From a virus: DNA of 64,000 nucleotides. The notes under the pieces were generated by a model. That model was not told the DNA's origin and ran no database searches. It saw only the letters and a list, made by a program, of their open reading frames with translations. The stretch spans positions 147,118 through 211,117 of the IMG/VR virus record IMGVR_UViG_3300009104_001827; one strand, 5' to 3'. Shown here one piece after another: positions 16,476 through 24,999 of this stretch. Position 1 is the first letter of the stretch; every line of letters begins with the position of its first letter. Made by a program: the position numbers and the translations under genes.

Positions 16476-17201
16476 ATGATTCCTCTATTTACTTCTCACT
16501 ACAGCATTGGCAAAAGCATATTAACGCTCGACCACCCAGACAAGCAAACCGAGGGCGGCTCAACCAGCGTATTTAGTATCGCTCAAAAGAACAACCTAAA
16601 AGAAATATTTTTGGTAGAAAACTCACTGACCGGATTTCCTCAGGCGCTCACGATATCAGCGGAGCTAGGAATACAGTTATGCTTCGGCCTTTTGCTCAAA
16701 ATCTGCGAGCAAGACCATAAGATTATCGTCTTCGCAAAAAACTCAAAAGGATGCAAAAGATTAAATCAAATATACAGCGAAGCGTTCGCGGGAGATAAAG
16801 AATGTATCTCAACCGAAAACTTAAAAAAATTCTGGAACAGTAAGGAGCTTATGCTCTGCATACCGTTTTACGACTCTTTTATATATAAAAATATAATGAC
16901 GTTTGACAGTTGCACGCCAGACCTGTCCGCGTTCAGTCCGCTATTTTTTCTCGAAGAAAACAACCTACCTTTTGACAATCTCGTTCGCCAGAAGGTCGAA
17001 GCATATGCCGAATCAAGAGGGCATGACACGCAGTTAGTTAAATCCATTTACTACGAAAACCAAGAAGACGCAGAAGCCTTGCAGGTCTATAAATGCATAT
17101 GCAGCAGAAGGTTCGGAAAGAGCTCTCTGTCAAAACCGAATCTAGACCACTTCGGAAGTGATGAATTTAGCTTCGAGAGCCTACTTAAGAAGAAAAAATG
17201 A
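16476..17201 (+). CDS. PHP-domain protein: detached N-terminal domain of DNA polymerase III alpha
   Basis: 241 residues from the ATG at 16476; an upstream in-frame TTG falls in the -35 box. The pattern follows the PHP domain of DnaE. PLFTSHYSIG matches the opening H-x-H-S-x-Y-S motif, FSIAQKNNLKEIFLVEN the first helix-strand, GIQLCFGLLLKI the 'GI-x-P-hydrophobic-G' turn, and HKIIVFAKNSKGCKRLNQIYSEA the 'H-l-x-v-x-a-k-N-x-x-G' motif. The end, KSIYYENQEDAEAL, matches the segment just before the palm domain. Most metal-binding His and Asp residues are replaced, so it is probably structural rather than catalytic. The polymerase body is encoded 1.1 kb downstream in the same operon. Confidence 0.7.
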   Translation: MIPLFTSHYSIGKSILTLDHPDKQTEGGSTSVFSIAQKNNLKEIFLVENSLTGFPQALTISAELGIQLCFGLLLKICEQDHKIIVFAKNSKGCKRLNQIYSEAFAGDKECISTENLKKFWNSKELMLCIPFYDSFIYKNIMTFDSCTPDLSAFSPLFFLEENNLPFDNLVRQKVEAYAESRGHDTQLVKSIYYENQEDAEALQVYKCICSRRFGKSSLSKPNLDHFGSDEFSFESLLKKKK

Positions 17202-17710
17202 AATACAAGCTATACAATTCAGGGAAAACCTTCCTTGACAGATCCCCTATTTCAGGCAGGGGCGTTTTCGCCTCTGAACCCTTTCGCAGGGGAGAACTCA
17301 TAGAGCAATGCCATTTCATTATACCAGAACAAGATAAAGGCGGCAGAGATAAGGAACTCTTGAGATACATGTTTGCCATAACCAATGAAGAATCAATAAA
17401 ATCCTCCAAGGAAACATTCCTTAAGATTTTTCTAGGAAATCTAATCGACAACAAGAAGGACGCGGGCAGCGAGCGCTCACAAGCAATAAAGAACTGCGTT
17501 GAGCTTGGATATAAATCGCTAGACAAACTATTCGATTCGGCAGTTGTACTCGGAAACGGAATGATATTTAATCATTCAGACAAACCAAATATTGATTATT
17601 GTTTTAATGAAGACGACTTCTGCTTCGACTATAATGCATCTAAAGATATACAACAAAACGAAGAGCTCGTAATTAATTACGGCAACCCAGAAAGGGGAGA
17701 TATAAAATGA
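17198..17710 (+). CDS. SET-domain protein (putative lysine methyltransferase)
   Basis: 170 residues. The N-terminal motif SGRGVFASEPFRRGELIE (about 19-36) matches SET-I, and GNGMIFNHSDKPNIDY (about 119-134) contains the NHS pseudoknot core that binds S-adenosylmethionine. EELVINYG (about 154-161) is the closing motif with the catalytic Tyr. There is no post-SET Cys cluster. SET proteins methylate protein lysines. The target is unknown; position between two parts of the polymerase suggests a replication protein, but host histone-like or ribosomal proteins are also possible. It overlaps its neighbours by four bases on each side, so it is a stable operon member. Confidence 0.85.
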   Translation: MKYKLYNSGKTFLDRSPISGRGVFASEPFRRGELIEQCHFIIPEQDKGGRDKELLRYMFAITNEESIKSSKETFLKIFLGNLIDNKKDAGSERSQAIKNCVELGYKSLDKLFDSAVVLGNGMIFNHSDKPNIDYCFNEDDFCFDYNASKDIQQNEELVINYGNPERGDIK

Positions 17711-18348
17711 AAGAATCGCTATTAAGATTTAAAGACAAACAGAAATATCTTATTTTTGATTATGAAACCTGCAACCTCAACCTCATGTCAAAAGATAATA
17801 AACCTTGGCAGCTTGCATTTCTTTTAGTTCAGGGCAATAAAATATTAGACAAAGCCGACTACATACTCTCTTGGCCAGACATCAACGTCTCTAAAGACGC
17901 AGCCAGAATAACAGGCTTTTCCTACGCCAAGTATAATAAGAGAAAAAGCTGCCCGCTGAAGGCGTTAGATCACTTCGAAAAATATTTATACGATAAAAAA
18001 ATCCTAACCGTCGGACACAACATACTCGGATTCGACTTATATATCCACAATATCCACCGCAAGCTTTGCGGGAAAACCTCCGACTACTCATATATAGAAA
18101 ATACGCTAGACACCGTGTGCCTTGGGAGGGCTATTAAAGCGGGTATAAAGAGGCAGAAGGGGACAGACCTACTATCGTGGCAGTATAGGCTATTAAACCA
18201 CCGCCAAAAAGGCCTGAAGGTAACACTAAAGCAATGCTGCAAGGACTACGGAATAAACTACAATCCGGAAAAATTGCATGATGCGCTTTACGACATAGAG
18301 AAAAACAACGAAGTATTTCAAAAAATGCTATGGGAGGTGGAGGTATGA
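17707..18348 (+). CDS. DEDD-family 3'-5' exonuclease (DnaQ-like)
   Basis: 213 residues. The motifs are YLIFDYETCN (about 14-23, Exo I with D and E), TVGHNILGFDLYIH (about 101-114, Exo II) and HDALYDIEKN (about 191-200, Exo III with the His of the DEDDh group). The fold spans the whole protein. It should supply proofreading for the alpha-type polymerase encoded next. Bacterial epsilon subunits bind alpha through its PHP domain, and here the PHP-like protein is encoded two genes upstream in the same operon. Start and stop overlap neighbours by four bases. Confidence 0.88.
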   Translation: MKESLLRFKDKQKYLIFDYETCNLNLMSKDNKPWQLAFLLVQGNKILDKADYILSWPDINVSKDAARITGFSYAKYNKRKSCPLKALDHFEKYLYDKKILTVGHNILGFDLYIHNIHRKLCGKTSDYSYIENTLDTVCLGRAIKAGIKRQKGTDLLSWQYRLLNHRQKGLKVTLKQCCKDYGINYNPEKLHDALYDIEKNNEVFQKMLWEVEV

Positions 18349-20900
18349 TATCCAACTTCAAAAAATACAAAGACTGCATGCCCCCAGGTGTACTGCTTCC
18401 GAATATTAAGATCAATAAGAAATATTACGACGAGCTCGAAATCCCGAGCGATTCATCCAATTTCGACTTCCTTAGACACTTATGCCTAAAGGGAGTAAAA
18501 GAAAAAAATATTAACAAGAAAAACGATGACGAAAAGCAGACCTATTATTCTAGAGCAAAAATGGAACTCAAAATCCTTGACGAGCTTGGGTTTATCGACT
18601 ACATTTTACTTAACTGGGATATTCTTGAGTATTGTCATAATAACAATATTCCTACTGGGCCTGGCCGTGGCTCGGCGGCTGGCTCGCTTGTTCTATATCT
18701 GATAGGCGTAACAAAAATAGATCCGGTAGAACATAATCTCTTTTTTGAGAGATTTGTCTCTAAAAGCAGGGCAAAATCCACAGAACATAAGGGAGTAAAA
18801 TACCTTGACGGAGGACTACTGGCGGATATTGACAATGATATAGCCTACGAGCATAGGCAAGAAGTAATAAAATACATCGAGGGAAAACACCCAAATAGCA
18901 CTGCAAAGATATTAACTTTAAATACGCTTAGCAGCAAACTCTGCCTTAGGGAATGCGGGAAAATAGTAGGAGAATTAGACGAGCAGGAAATTTCACTAAT
19001 TACGGACGAGATTCCTAAGCAATTTGGCAAAGTAGACCCTCTTAGCGATTCCTATAATAAAAGCGAAAAAATTAAGGAATGGGCCGACGCCAATCCGCGC
19101 ATATTCGGTGTTGCGAAAAAACTTGAAAACCTGAACAAGAACACGGGAGTTCATCCCTCCGGCATCGCAATTGCCGCAGAAAATATCTCAAACATATGCC
19201 CAATACAAAAGACGAAAGACGGAAGCCTTATTACCGGGTACGATATGAATTGGGTTTCAGAATTAATGGTTAAATTCGACATACTCGGACTTCGAACATT
19301 AAGCGTTATCAATACGACCTGCAAGCGAGTGGGCATATCGGCTGAGGACATAGACATAAATGACGAAGGGGTCTATCTCCCGTTGCAAGACCTTCGCCAC
19401 CCTCATGGGCTTTTCCAAATTGAGGCAGATACAGACTATAAGGTTTGCAAGAAAATTCAGCCCAAAAATATAGAAGAGCTGAGCGCAGTACTGGCAATCG
19501 CTCGCCCAGGTGCATTGGACTTCTTAGATAATTATCACAATCACGTTTCCACGGGCAACTTCCAAAGCATACATCCCTTCTTCGACGACATCCTCTCGCA
19601 CACCGGCGGCATCCCACTGTATCAGGAGCAGTTAATGCAAATGGCCGTAAAGGTTGGATTCACGCTTGACGAATCGGAGCAAATAAGAAGAATAGTGGGT
19701 AAAAAGAAAATCAAAGAAATGCCGATATGGAAAGAAAAAATTAAAGATAAAATATCCGAAAACGGAGTTGATAAAGAAGCCGGAGACGTCCTATGGAGAG
19801 TGGCAGAAGATAGCGCAAACTATTCGTTCAACAAGAGTCACTCAATCGCATACTCCACTCTATCAGCCTGGACAACATATCTAAAATTCAAACACCCCCA
19901 ACAGTTCTTCTTGTCATTGCTTCAGATGACTAGATTTGAGCCCTGCCCTCAAGACGAGATTGGCAAAATCAGTCAAGAGCTATCTTCTTTTGGCATTAAA
20001 CTATTGCCTCCAAATTTGGCAAAGTCAAAAATGGACTTCTCGATAGAGGGTCCAGATATACGCTATGGATTAAATAGCATTAAGGGAATTAGCGAAAAGT
20101 CGCTTAAGTCTTTAATGGAATTCAGAAAAGAGAGCGGAACCTCAAAATATGACATGTTCATGTCTGCCAAGCAGGCCGGACTGAATATAGGTACGGTTTG
20201 CGCCCTCATCCAGGCCGGAGCTCTCTCCAATTACAACGGCAGCAGGCCGCTGCTAGTATTGGAGGCTCAAGTATTCAACTCCCTGACAGAGAGGGAGAAA
20301 AGAAACTTTGTCGAACTAGGCCCAAAGTTTGAGTATAGATTGCTAGATTCTATAGTCCACGCAAGAGACAACGATCTTGTCGGGGACGACGGGAGACCCC
20401 TCTTTAAGGAGTCTAGATTTCAGACCTTCAAGAAAAAGTACGAGCCCTATAAGCAAATTTACATAAAAAATAGCAAGTCTCAGAGTTTCGCAGACTGGTA
20501 TTTTGAGAATCAGCTATTAGGATATTCTTATAGCCAAAACCTAAGGTCTGTATTCTCAAGAAAACCTGAAACATTTGTAAATTATAGCGACTACGAATTA
20601 ATGGGCAAGAATTCCGCAGGAAGAATTATAGGGATGGTGCAGGATTCTTTTGTGAGGACCAGTAGAAGCGGAAATAAGTATATGAAAATTGAAATTGCAG
20701 ACGAGAGAGGAGTATTTCAATGCATGCTATGCAATAGTCGAAGAGGTAACAGGCTGGACGAATTCTTGGAAGACAACGACGTTCCAGATAAAAACAGTAT
20801 AGTAATTGCCTATGGCTCCAAAGGGGAAGACGCCTTCTTTCTGGAAGACATGAAAATTATGGATGAGCAAATTTACATGAAGCTCGCAGACCTCAAATAG
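18345..20900 (+). CDS. dnaE: DNA polymerase III alpha subunit (DnaE type) lacking the PHP domain
   Basis: 851 residues. The ATG at 18345 overlaps the upstream stop (ATGA) and follows GGAGGTGGAGG; the ATG at 18330 in the same frame lies upstream of this site. The protein begins where the PHP domain of bacterial DnaE ends. GFIDYILLNWDI and GPGRGSAAGSLV (about 105) are the palm/fingers entry. ADIDNDI (about 161-167) carries the catalytic Asp pair, and KFDILGL (about 310-316) the third Asp. GVHPSGIAIA and YSFNKSHSIAYS are further conserved blocks. A 20-residue insertion precedes the DIDND motif. A helix-hairpin-helix region and an OB fold (about 760-800) follow. It is about 300 residues shorter than E. 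coli DnaE, mainly from the missing PHP domain. Confidence 0.92.
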   Translation: MISNFKKYKDCMPPGVLLPNIKINKKYYDELEIPSDSSNFDFLRHLCLKGVKEKNINKKNDDEKQTYYSRAKMELKILDELGFIDYILLNWDILEYCHNNNIPTGPGRGSAAGSLVLYLIGVTKIDPVEHNLFFERFVSKSRAKSTEHKGVKYLDGGLLADIDNDIAYEHRQEVIKYIEGKHPNSTAKILTLNTLSSKLCLRECGKIVGELDEQEISLITDEIPKQFGKVDPLSDSYNKSEKIKEWADANPRIFGVAKKLENLNKNTGVHPSGIAIAAENISNICPIQKTKDGSLITGYDMNWVSELMVKFDILGLRTLSVINTTCKRVGISAEDIDINDEGVYLPLQDLRHPHGLFQIEADTDYKVCKKIQPKNIEELSAVLAIARPGALDFLDNYHNHVSTGNFQSIHPFFDDILSHTGGIPLYQEQLMQMAVKVGFTLDESEQIRRIVGKKKIKEMPIWKEKIKDKISENGVDKEAGDVLWRVAEDSANYSFNKSHSIAYSTLSAWTTYLKFKHPQQFFLSLLQMTRFEPCPQDEIGKISQELSSFGIKLLPPNLAKSKMDFSIEGPDIRYGLNSIKGISEKSLKSLMEFRKESGTSKYDMFMSAKQAGLNIGTVCALIQAGALSNYNGSRPLLVLEAQVFNSLTEREKRNFVELGPKFEYRLLDSIVHARDNDLVGDDGRPLFKESRFQTFKKKYEPYKQIYIKNSKSQSFADWYFENQLLGYSYSQNLRSVFSRKPETFVNYSDYELMGKNSAGRIIGMVQDSFVRTSRSGNKYMKIEIADERGVFQCMLCNSRRGNRLDEFLEDNDVPDKNSIVIAYGSKGEDAFFLEDMKIMDEQIYMKLADLK

Positions 20901-20911
20901 TGTAAGTTATC

Positions 20912-23440
20912 ATGATGGAGCACAAACCAAACTTTACCCCCAGAGCGCAGAGGGCAATAGAAATATCAAAAAAAACCGCCAAAGACATGGGCTCGAAGAC
21001 CGTTGCGCTCGAGCATCTTTTCCTGGGCATACTGCACCTCAAAGCAGGAGTAATCCACGAAGTGCTCTTGGGAGTGGGAATCAGCCCTGCTAATCTTATT
21101 ACTGCCATTTCCAATAGAATAAAGGAAGAGGCAGTCTTCCACGCCTCTGAAGACACTCCCGAATTTGATCCAAAATTCAAGCAGGTACTAGAAATAGCTG
21201 CACTAATTAGCAAAAATTTTGGGCATGATTATGTAGGGATAGAGCACATGCTTTTAGCAATGCTAAAATATGACGGTTCTCCGATTAATGAGTATTTCAA
21301 ACTCCTCGACATACCCGAAGATCTGATTATTGAACAAATTAAAAACTATTTTCAGCTTACAGTGCCGGAGGTCCCGATCATAGGAGGGTTCCACCCTTTC
21401 TTTATAAATCCCCAAGGAAACCCCCAGAACCAAGCAGGGGCAGAGCCCTCCCAGAGTAAGCCCCGGCGCCAAACGATGATCGATAAGTACGGGGTTAATT
21501 ATGTGGAAATGGCGGCAGATAATAAATTTGACGAAATAATAGGAAAAGAATCCGAAATCCTGGAGGTATGTGAAATTTTATGCAGGAGAATAAAAAACAA
21601 CCCAGTACTCCTGGGAGACCCTGGCGTTGGGAAGACTGCAATCGTAGAGGGCCTCGCGCAGTCTATAGTAAAAAGCTCCGCACCAGAACACCTGCTTGAT
21701 AAGCAGATATACGGGATAGATCTAGCCTCTATGATTGCGGGAACCAAATACAGGGGGCAATTTGAAGAAAGGCTCAAAGGAATGCTTGAAGAAGCGATAG
21801 AAGACGATAGGATAATTTTATTCATTGACGAGCTGCACACCTTAGTCGGCGCTGGCAGCGCAGAAGGAACAATGGATGCGGCAAACATATTAAAACCCCT
21901 CCTTTCAAAAGGAGCCATAAGATGCATTGGAGCGACAACAAACAAAGAATACAAAAAAAGCATACTTAAAGACGGTGCGCTTGATCGAAGATTTCAGCCC
22001 GTAACATGCAGGCAACCAAGCGAAAAGGAAACCCTAGAGATACTTAAGGGGGTAAAACATAAATATGAGGAATTCCATTACGTAGACTACGACCAAGAGT
22101 GCCTTAAGCTCATAGTAGATTTGGCAGCAAGATACATTCCGTCAAAGCAATTCCCTGACAAAGCGCTAGACATATTAGATCAAGTAGGCGCAAAAGTAAA
22201 AATAAAATCTTTTGTCCGGCCTAAGAAAAGCAAGGCAATGGAGCTAGAACTGGAAGACCTCATGAGAGAAGAAGATATCCTACGAGGTCAAGGAATAGAT
22301 TGCTCAGGAGTAAACAAAAAACAAGAAGACCTTCTAGAAAAATACTCAAAGTCCCTGCAGAACTGGGCAAACAAAAACTTTAAAAACAGAAAACGAATAA
22401 GGCCTCAGGATATTTACAGAACCGTCTCCCAACTCACCAACGTGCCCATGGCAGAACTCTCAAGGACTGACGCCCAGAGATTTCTCAACCTTGAAGATAA
22501 AATGAAATCAAAGATTATTGGGCAAGACCATGCGGTCGCGACAATCTGCAAAGCAATACTACGCTCAAAATCTGGACTCAGAAATGAGAGCAAACCAATC
22601 GGCAGCTTTCTGCTTCTAGGTCAGACCGGTTTGGGTAAAACCTATACCGCAAAAACGATAGCCTCATCCCTTTTTGGGAGTAGTTCTGAAATAATTGCGG
22701 TAGACATGAGCGAGTATTCTGAAAAAATTTCCAGCACAAGACTATCGGGCGCTGCACCAGGCTACGTTGGCTACGAAGAGGGTTCCGCGCTAATAGACAA
22801 AATCACAAAAAACCCATATAGCGTAGTATTATTTGATGAAATAGAAAAGGCACACCCAGACGTAATCCAGTCTCTACTACAGGTCCTCGAGGAGGGTAGA
22901 TTAACAGACGGACTAGGAAGGGTTGGCGATTTTACAAATAGCATAATTATCCTAACAGGCAACATAGGCTCGGAAATTGCCGGACAGGGCGGTAGTATGG
23001 GATTCGCAGCAGCAGAAGACCAGCATTCTATTATTGTTGACAAAATTACCGAAAAGGCGAGCCAAGCACTTAGGCCAGAGTTTGTAAACAGGATAACAGA
23101 AGTTATAGTTTTTAATTCATTTAGTAAAGAAGATTTTTCCAAGATATTAAACTTAGAGCTCAAACCATTAAGGAAGAAACTCAAGGAAAGAGACATATCC
23201 CTACGCATAGGAAAGAATCTAAGAAGTTCAATTATAGAGAAAACTCAAGATTCAAACTATGGCGCCAGGCCTGTAGCAAGAATAATTCAAAAAGAAATAG
23301 AGGACGAACTGGCTGAACTCCTAATTAACGGGAAGCTCAAAGACGGCGAAAAAATCTCTTTCACTGGGTCCGTCGGAGAAGTAAGTTATTCCATTACGGC
23401 AAAACCGGCTTCTGAGGATCAAACGCCTCCTCTTCCTTAA
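20912..23440 (+). CDS. clpC: Clp/Hsp100 AAA+ ATPase, ClpA/ClpC type
   Basis: 842 residues with a full two-ring layout. The N domain (1-145) has two repeats beginning TPRAQRAIEIS and FKQVLEIAAL. D1 has GDPGVGKT (about 236) and FIDELHTL (about 306). A short middle segment follows (about 440-490). D2 has GQTGLGKT (about 570), LFDEIEKAH (about 640) and the sensor region with YGARPVAR. Residues 696-698, MGF, lie in the D2 loop where ClpA/ClpC/ClpX carry the IGF/LGF-type tripeptide that docks on ClpP. ClpB lacks that loop, so this is an unfoldase for a protease, probably the phage ClpP at 15594-16331. It follows the polymerase by 11 bases; its last 47 bases overlap the convergent gene at 23394-23939. 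Confidence 0.9.
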   Translation: MMEHKPNFTPRAQRAIEISKKTAKDMGSKTVALEHLFLGILHLKAGVIHEVLLGVGISPANLITAISNRIKEEAVFHASEDTPEFDPKFKQVLEIAALISKNFGHDYVGIEHMLLAMLKYDGSPINEYFKLLDIPEDLIIEQIKNYFQLTVPEVPIIGGFHPFFINPQGNPQNQAGAEPSQSKPRRQTMIDKYGVNYVEMAADNKFDEIIGKESEILEVCEILCRRIKNNPVLLGDPGVGKTAIVEGLAQSIVKSSAPEHLLDKQIYGIDLASMIAGTKYRGQFEERLKGMLEEAIEDDRIILFIDELHTLVGAGSAEGTMDAANILKPLLSKGAIRCIGATTNKEYKKSILKDGALDRRFQPVTCRQPSEKETLEILKGVKHKYEEFHYVDYDQECLKLIVDLAARYIPSKQFPDKALDILDQVGAKVKIKSFVRPKKSKAMELELEDLMREEDILRGQGIDCSGVNKKQEDLLEKYSKSLQNWANKNFKNRKRIRPQDIYRTVSQLTNVPMAELSRTDAQRFLNLEDKMKSKIIGQDHAVATICKAILRSKSGLRNESKPIGSFLLLGQTGLGKTYTAKTIASSLFGSSSEIIAVDMSEYSEKISSTRLSGAAPGYVGYEEGSALIDKITKNPYSVVLFDEIEKAHPDVIQSLLQVLEEGRLTDGLGRVGDFTNSIIILTGNIGSEIAGQGGSMGFAAAEDQHSIIVDKITEKASQALRPEFVNRITEVIVFNSFSKEDFSKILNLELKPLRKKLKERDISLRIGKNLRSSIIEKTQDSNYGARPVARIIQKEIEDELAELLINGKLKDGEKISFTGSVGEVSYSITAKPASEDQTPPLP

Positions 23441-23939
23441 CCATAGGATCTTCAAATTTTTCCCCAGGATTCTCGGTGGCCTCTTCCGGGGCGTCGTTAA
23501 AGATTAACATGCACGCCATAAATCTATCGCTCTGCTCGGGGTATCTCTGCTTCATGTTTGGGTCCGTTATACATCTCCCCATAAATCCGTCGCCGGATTC
23601 TCCCTCAGATGGGGTGGGGTATCGCTTGTCTTCATTAGATAAAAAGTTATTCTTGTCCTTTTGCTCCTCTTCGTCTGTTGACGGCAACTCTGGAGCTGGC
23701 GCAGAGGGGTAGAGCTTTTCGTACTCTACGAACTTAAAGGCCTCTTCTATCTGGTCATAAGAAGTCATGATCCTTTGTTGCACCCAGTCTTCCAAAACAT
23801 CGCCATCCTGCAAGAGCTCAAATAGGCCCTGCGCGCATTTTGCAATTTGATACAACTGAGATTTGTACATCCGAATGGAGTTCGAGTCCTCCGCCTCAGA
23901 CTCCATTCTGGAGAATTTAATATCCTCTAGATCATTCAT
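23394..23939 (-). CDS. Acidic protein of unknown function in the capsid operon
   Basis: 181 residues, acidic, with a helical N-terminal half (1-75) and a Pro/Glu/Asp-rich linker. A small C-terminal motif reads FMGRCITDPNMKQRYPEQSDRFMAC, where two Cys flank an Arg/Tyr-rich turn; similar short Cys motifs appear in other phage structural operons. No function is recognised. It is the last gene of the minus-strand head operon and overlaps the convergent Clp gene by 47 bases, with no terminator visible between them. A minor head or neck role is inferred from place only. Confidence 0.65.
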   Translation of the reverse strand: MNDLEDIKFSRMESEAEDSNSIRMYKSQLYQIAKCAQGLFELLQDGDVLEDWVQQRIMTSYDQIEEAFKFVEYEKLYPSAPAPELPSTDEEEQKDKNNFLSNEDKRYPTPSEGESGDGFMGRCITDPNMKQRYPEQSDRFMACMLIFNDAPEEATENPGEKFEDPMVKEEEAFDPQKPVLP

Positions 23940-23961
23940 CCTATTTAATTACACCAAAAAA

Positions 23962-24423
23962 TTAAGCCGGAGCGTCATCGCCTGAAATTTGTCCAGGCCT
24001 CGCGGCATACATATTATAACTATGTACCAGTGCATCCAGTTTTTGCTGAGTGTGAGAAATTAAGCTTCTGTAGTTTTTTGCTATTTCGCTTTTATTTGTG
24101 CGGGTGATAACCGAATCCCCTTCTCTGATAGTATGGAAATCCAACTCCCCTTGAGATCCATCAACAAGCCTAAGCACATTCCTGCTCTGTCGCCTATAGT
24201 ATTGAAGCAAATACATTTCCCTAAGGATAGATTTTTCCTCCTGAAGAATAAGAGATAAATCCGTTAACTCGAAATTTGTATTTATGAGGGTGTTGAGCTC
24301 CCCCAAGTGAGCCTCAAGCCATGCAGTAATTAATGCTATTTCCGCTGCACGTTCTTCCGCAGACTCCGAGAAACATAATTCCGAGTCATAAATTTGCGTT
24401 GCCAGATCAGATAAAGCGGACAC
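23962..24423 (-). CDS. Helical protein of unknown function, possible head-completion protein
   Basis: 153 residues, almost entirely predicted alpha-helix: LTDLSLILQEEKSILREMYLL near 52-72 and a second long helix near 115-140. The C-terminus is small and disordered. No catalytic motif or membrane segment. Position two genes downstream of the capsid protein fits head-tail connector or completion proteins, which are small and helical in many phages. Not demonstrated by any motif here. Confidence 0.6.
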   Translation of the reverse strand: MSALSDLATQIYDSELCFSESAEERAAEIALITAWLEAHLGELNTLINTNFELTDLSLILQEEKSILREMYLLQYYRRQSRNVLRLVDGSQGELDFHTIREGDSVITRTNKSEIAKNYRSLISHTQQKLDALVHSYNMYAARPGQISGDDAPA

Positions 24424-24428
24424 TATGG

Positions 24429-24890
24429 CTATTCCTCCAGAATTTCGATAAGCTTTTTATGCTTGGGGTTATTTGGGTCAAGCTCAAACGGTGGCCCATT
24501 ATCAATTACAACATTTGTGCCAAGATTCTCAGACTTAAAAGCCTTTGTGAGTTTGTTTTTCAAGATTGTCCTATTCCCCGAAGGAAAAACCCCTGCGCGC
24601 ACAGCAACCTCCTGGAGTTCGGTCAGACTCATTCCCGCCATATTCTCCTCAAATATCCTGGCGTCATTCGTTCCGTACGGATTGCTCTTTCTTACCTCCA
24701 GAATCTCCTCTAGCTTTTTAACGTACTCTAAGTTCTGCTCGTACGTTTTTCCTGTGGTTTGATTTAAATCTTTTAATTCCGGCTTCCTGGCGGCCTTGGC
24801 GGCCTTAGCTCGCTTAGCTGGCTTAACCCCTCGGGCGGGCTTACCCTTACTAGAGGCAGCTCTCTTCTTGTTTGTTTTTTTAGTACTCAT
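24429..24890 (-). CDS. SAP-domain protein with a basic histone-like tail
   Basis: 153 residues. The first 37 residues are Lys, Ala, Arg and Ser rich, as in histone H1-like bacterial proteins. Residues about 90-122 read MSLTELQEVAVRAGVFPSGNRTILKNKLTKAF and fit the SAP motif (helix-L-x-x-G-x-x-x-G-x-K/R-x-x-L-x-x-R/K-L), a small DNA-binding domain. The protein should bind DNA and could help condense or package the genome or bind it inside the capsid. It is transcribed in the same direction as the capsid genes but separated from them by a terminator, so it probably has its own promoter in 24891-24944, which holds a TATATA stretch. Confidence 0.7.
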   Translation of the reverse strand: MSTKKTNKKRAASSKGKPARGVKPAKRAKAAKAARKPELKDLNQTTGKTYEQNLEYVKKLEEILEVRKSNPYGTNDARIFEENMAGMSLTELQEVAVRAGVFPSGNRTILKNKLTKAFKSENLGTNVVIDNGPPFELDPNNPKHKKLIEILEE

Positions 24891-24944
24891 ACTTCCTTAT
24901 ACCTTTCTTAGGAGATACACATATATATGGTGTGCGTGAAAAAC

Positions 24945-24974
24945 AAAAAAATCCACCCATAAGGTGGATTTTTT
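24945..24974 (-). terminator. Rho-independent terminator after the major capsid gene
   Basis: ATCCACC (24951-24957) pairs with GGTGGAT (24963-24969) around a 5-base loop, flanked by A6 on the left and T5 on the right. On the minus strand the stem is followed by a T run, 26 bases after the capsid stop. The flanking runs also allow it to work in the plus direction. Confidence 0.9.
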
Positions 24975-24999
24975 GTTTAAAAACTAAGGTTTTAAAGCC

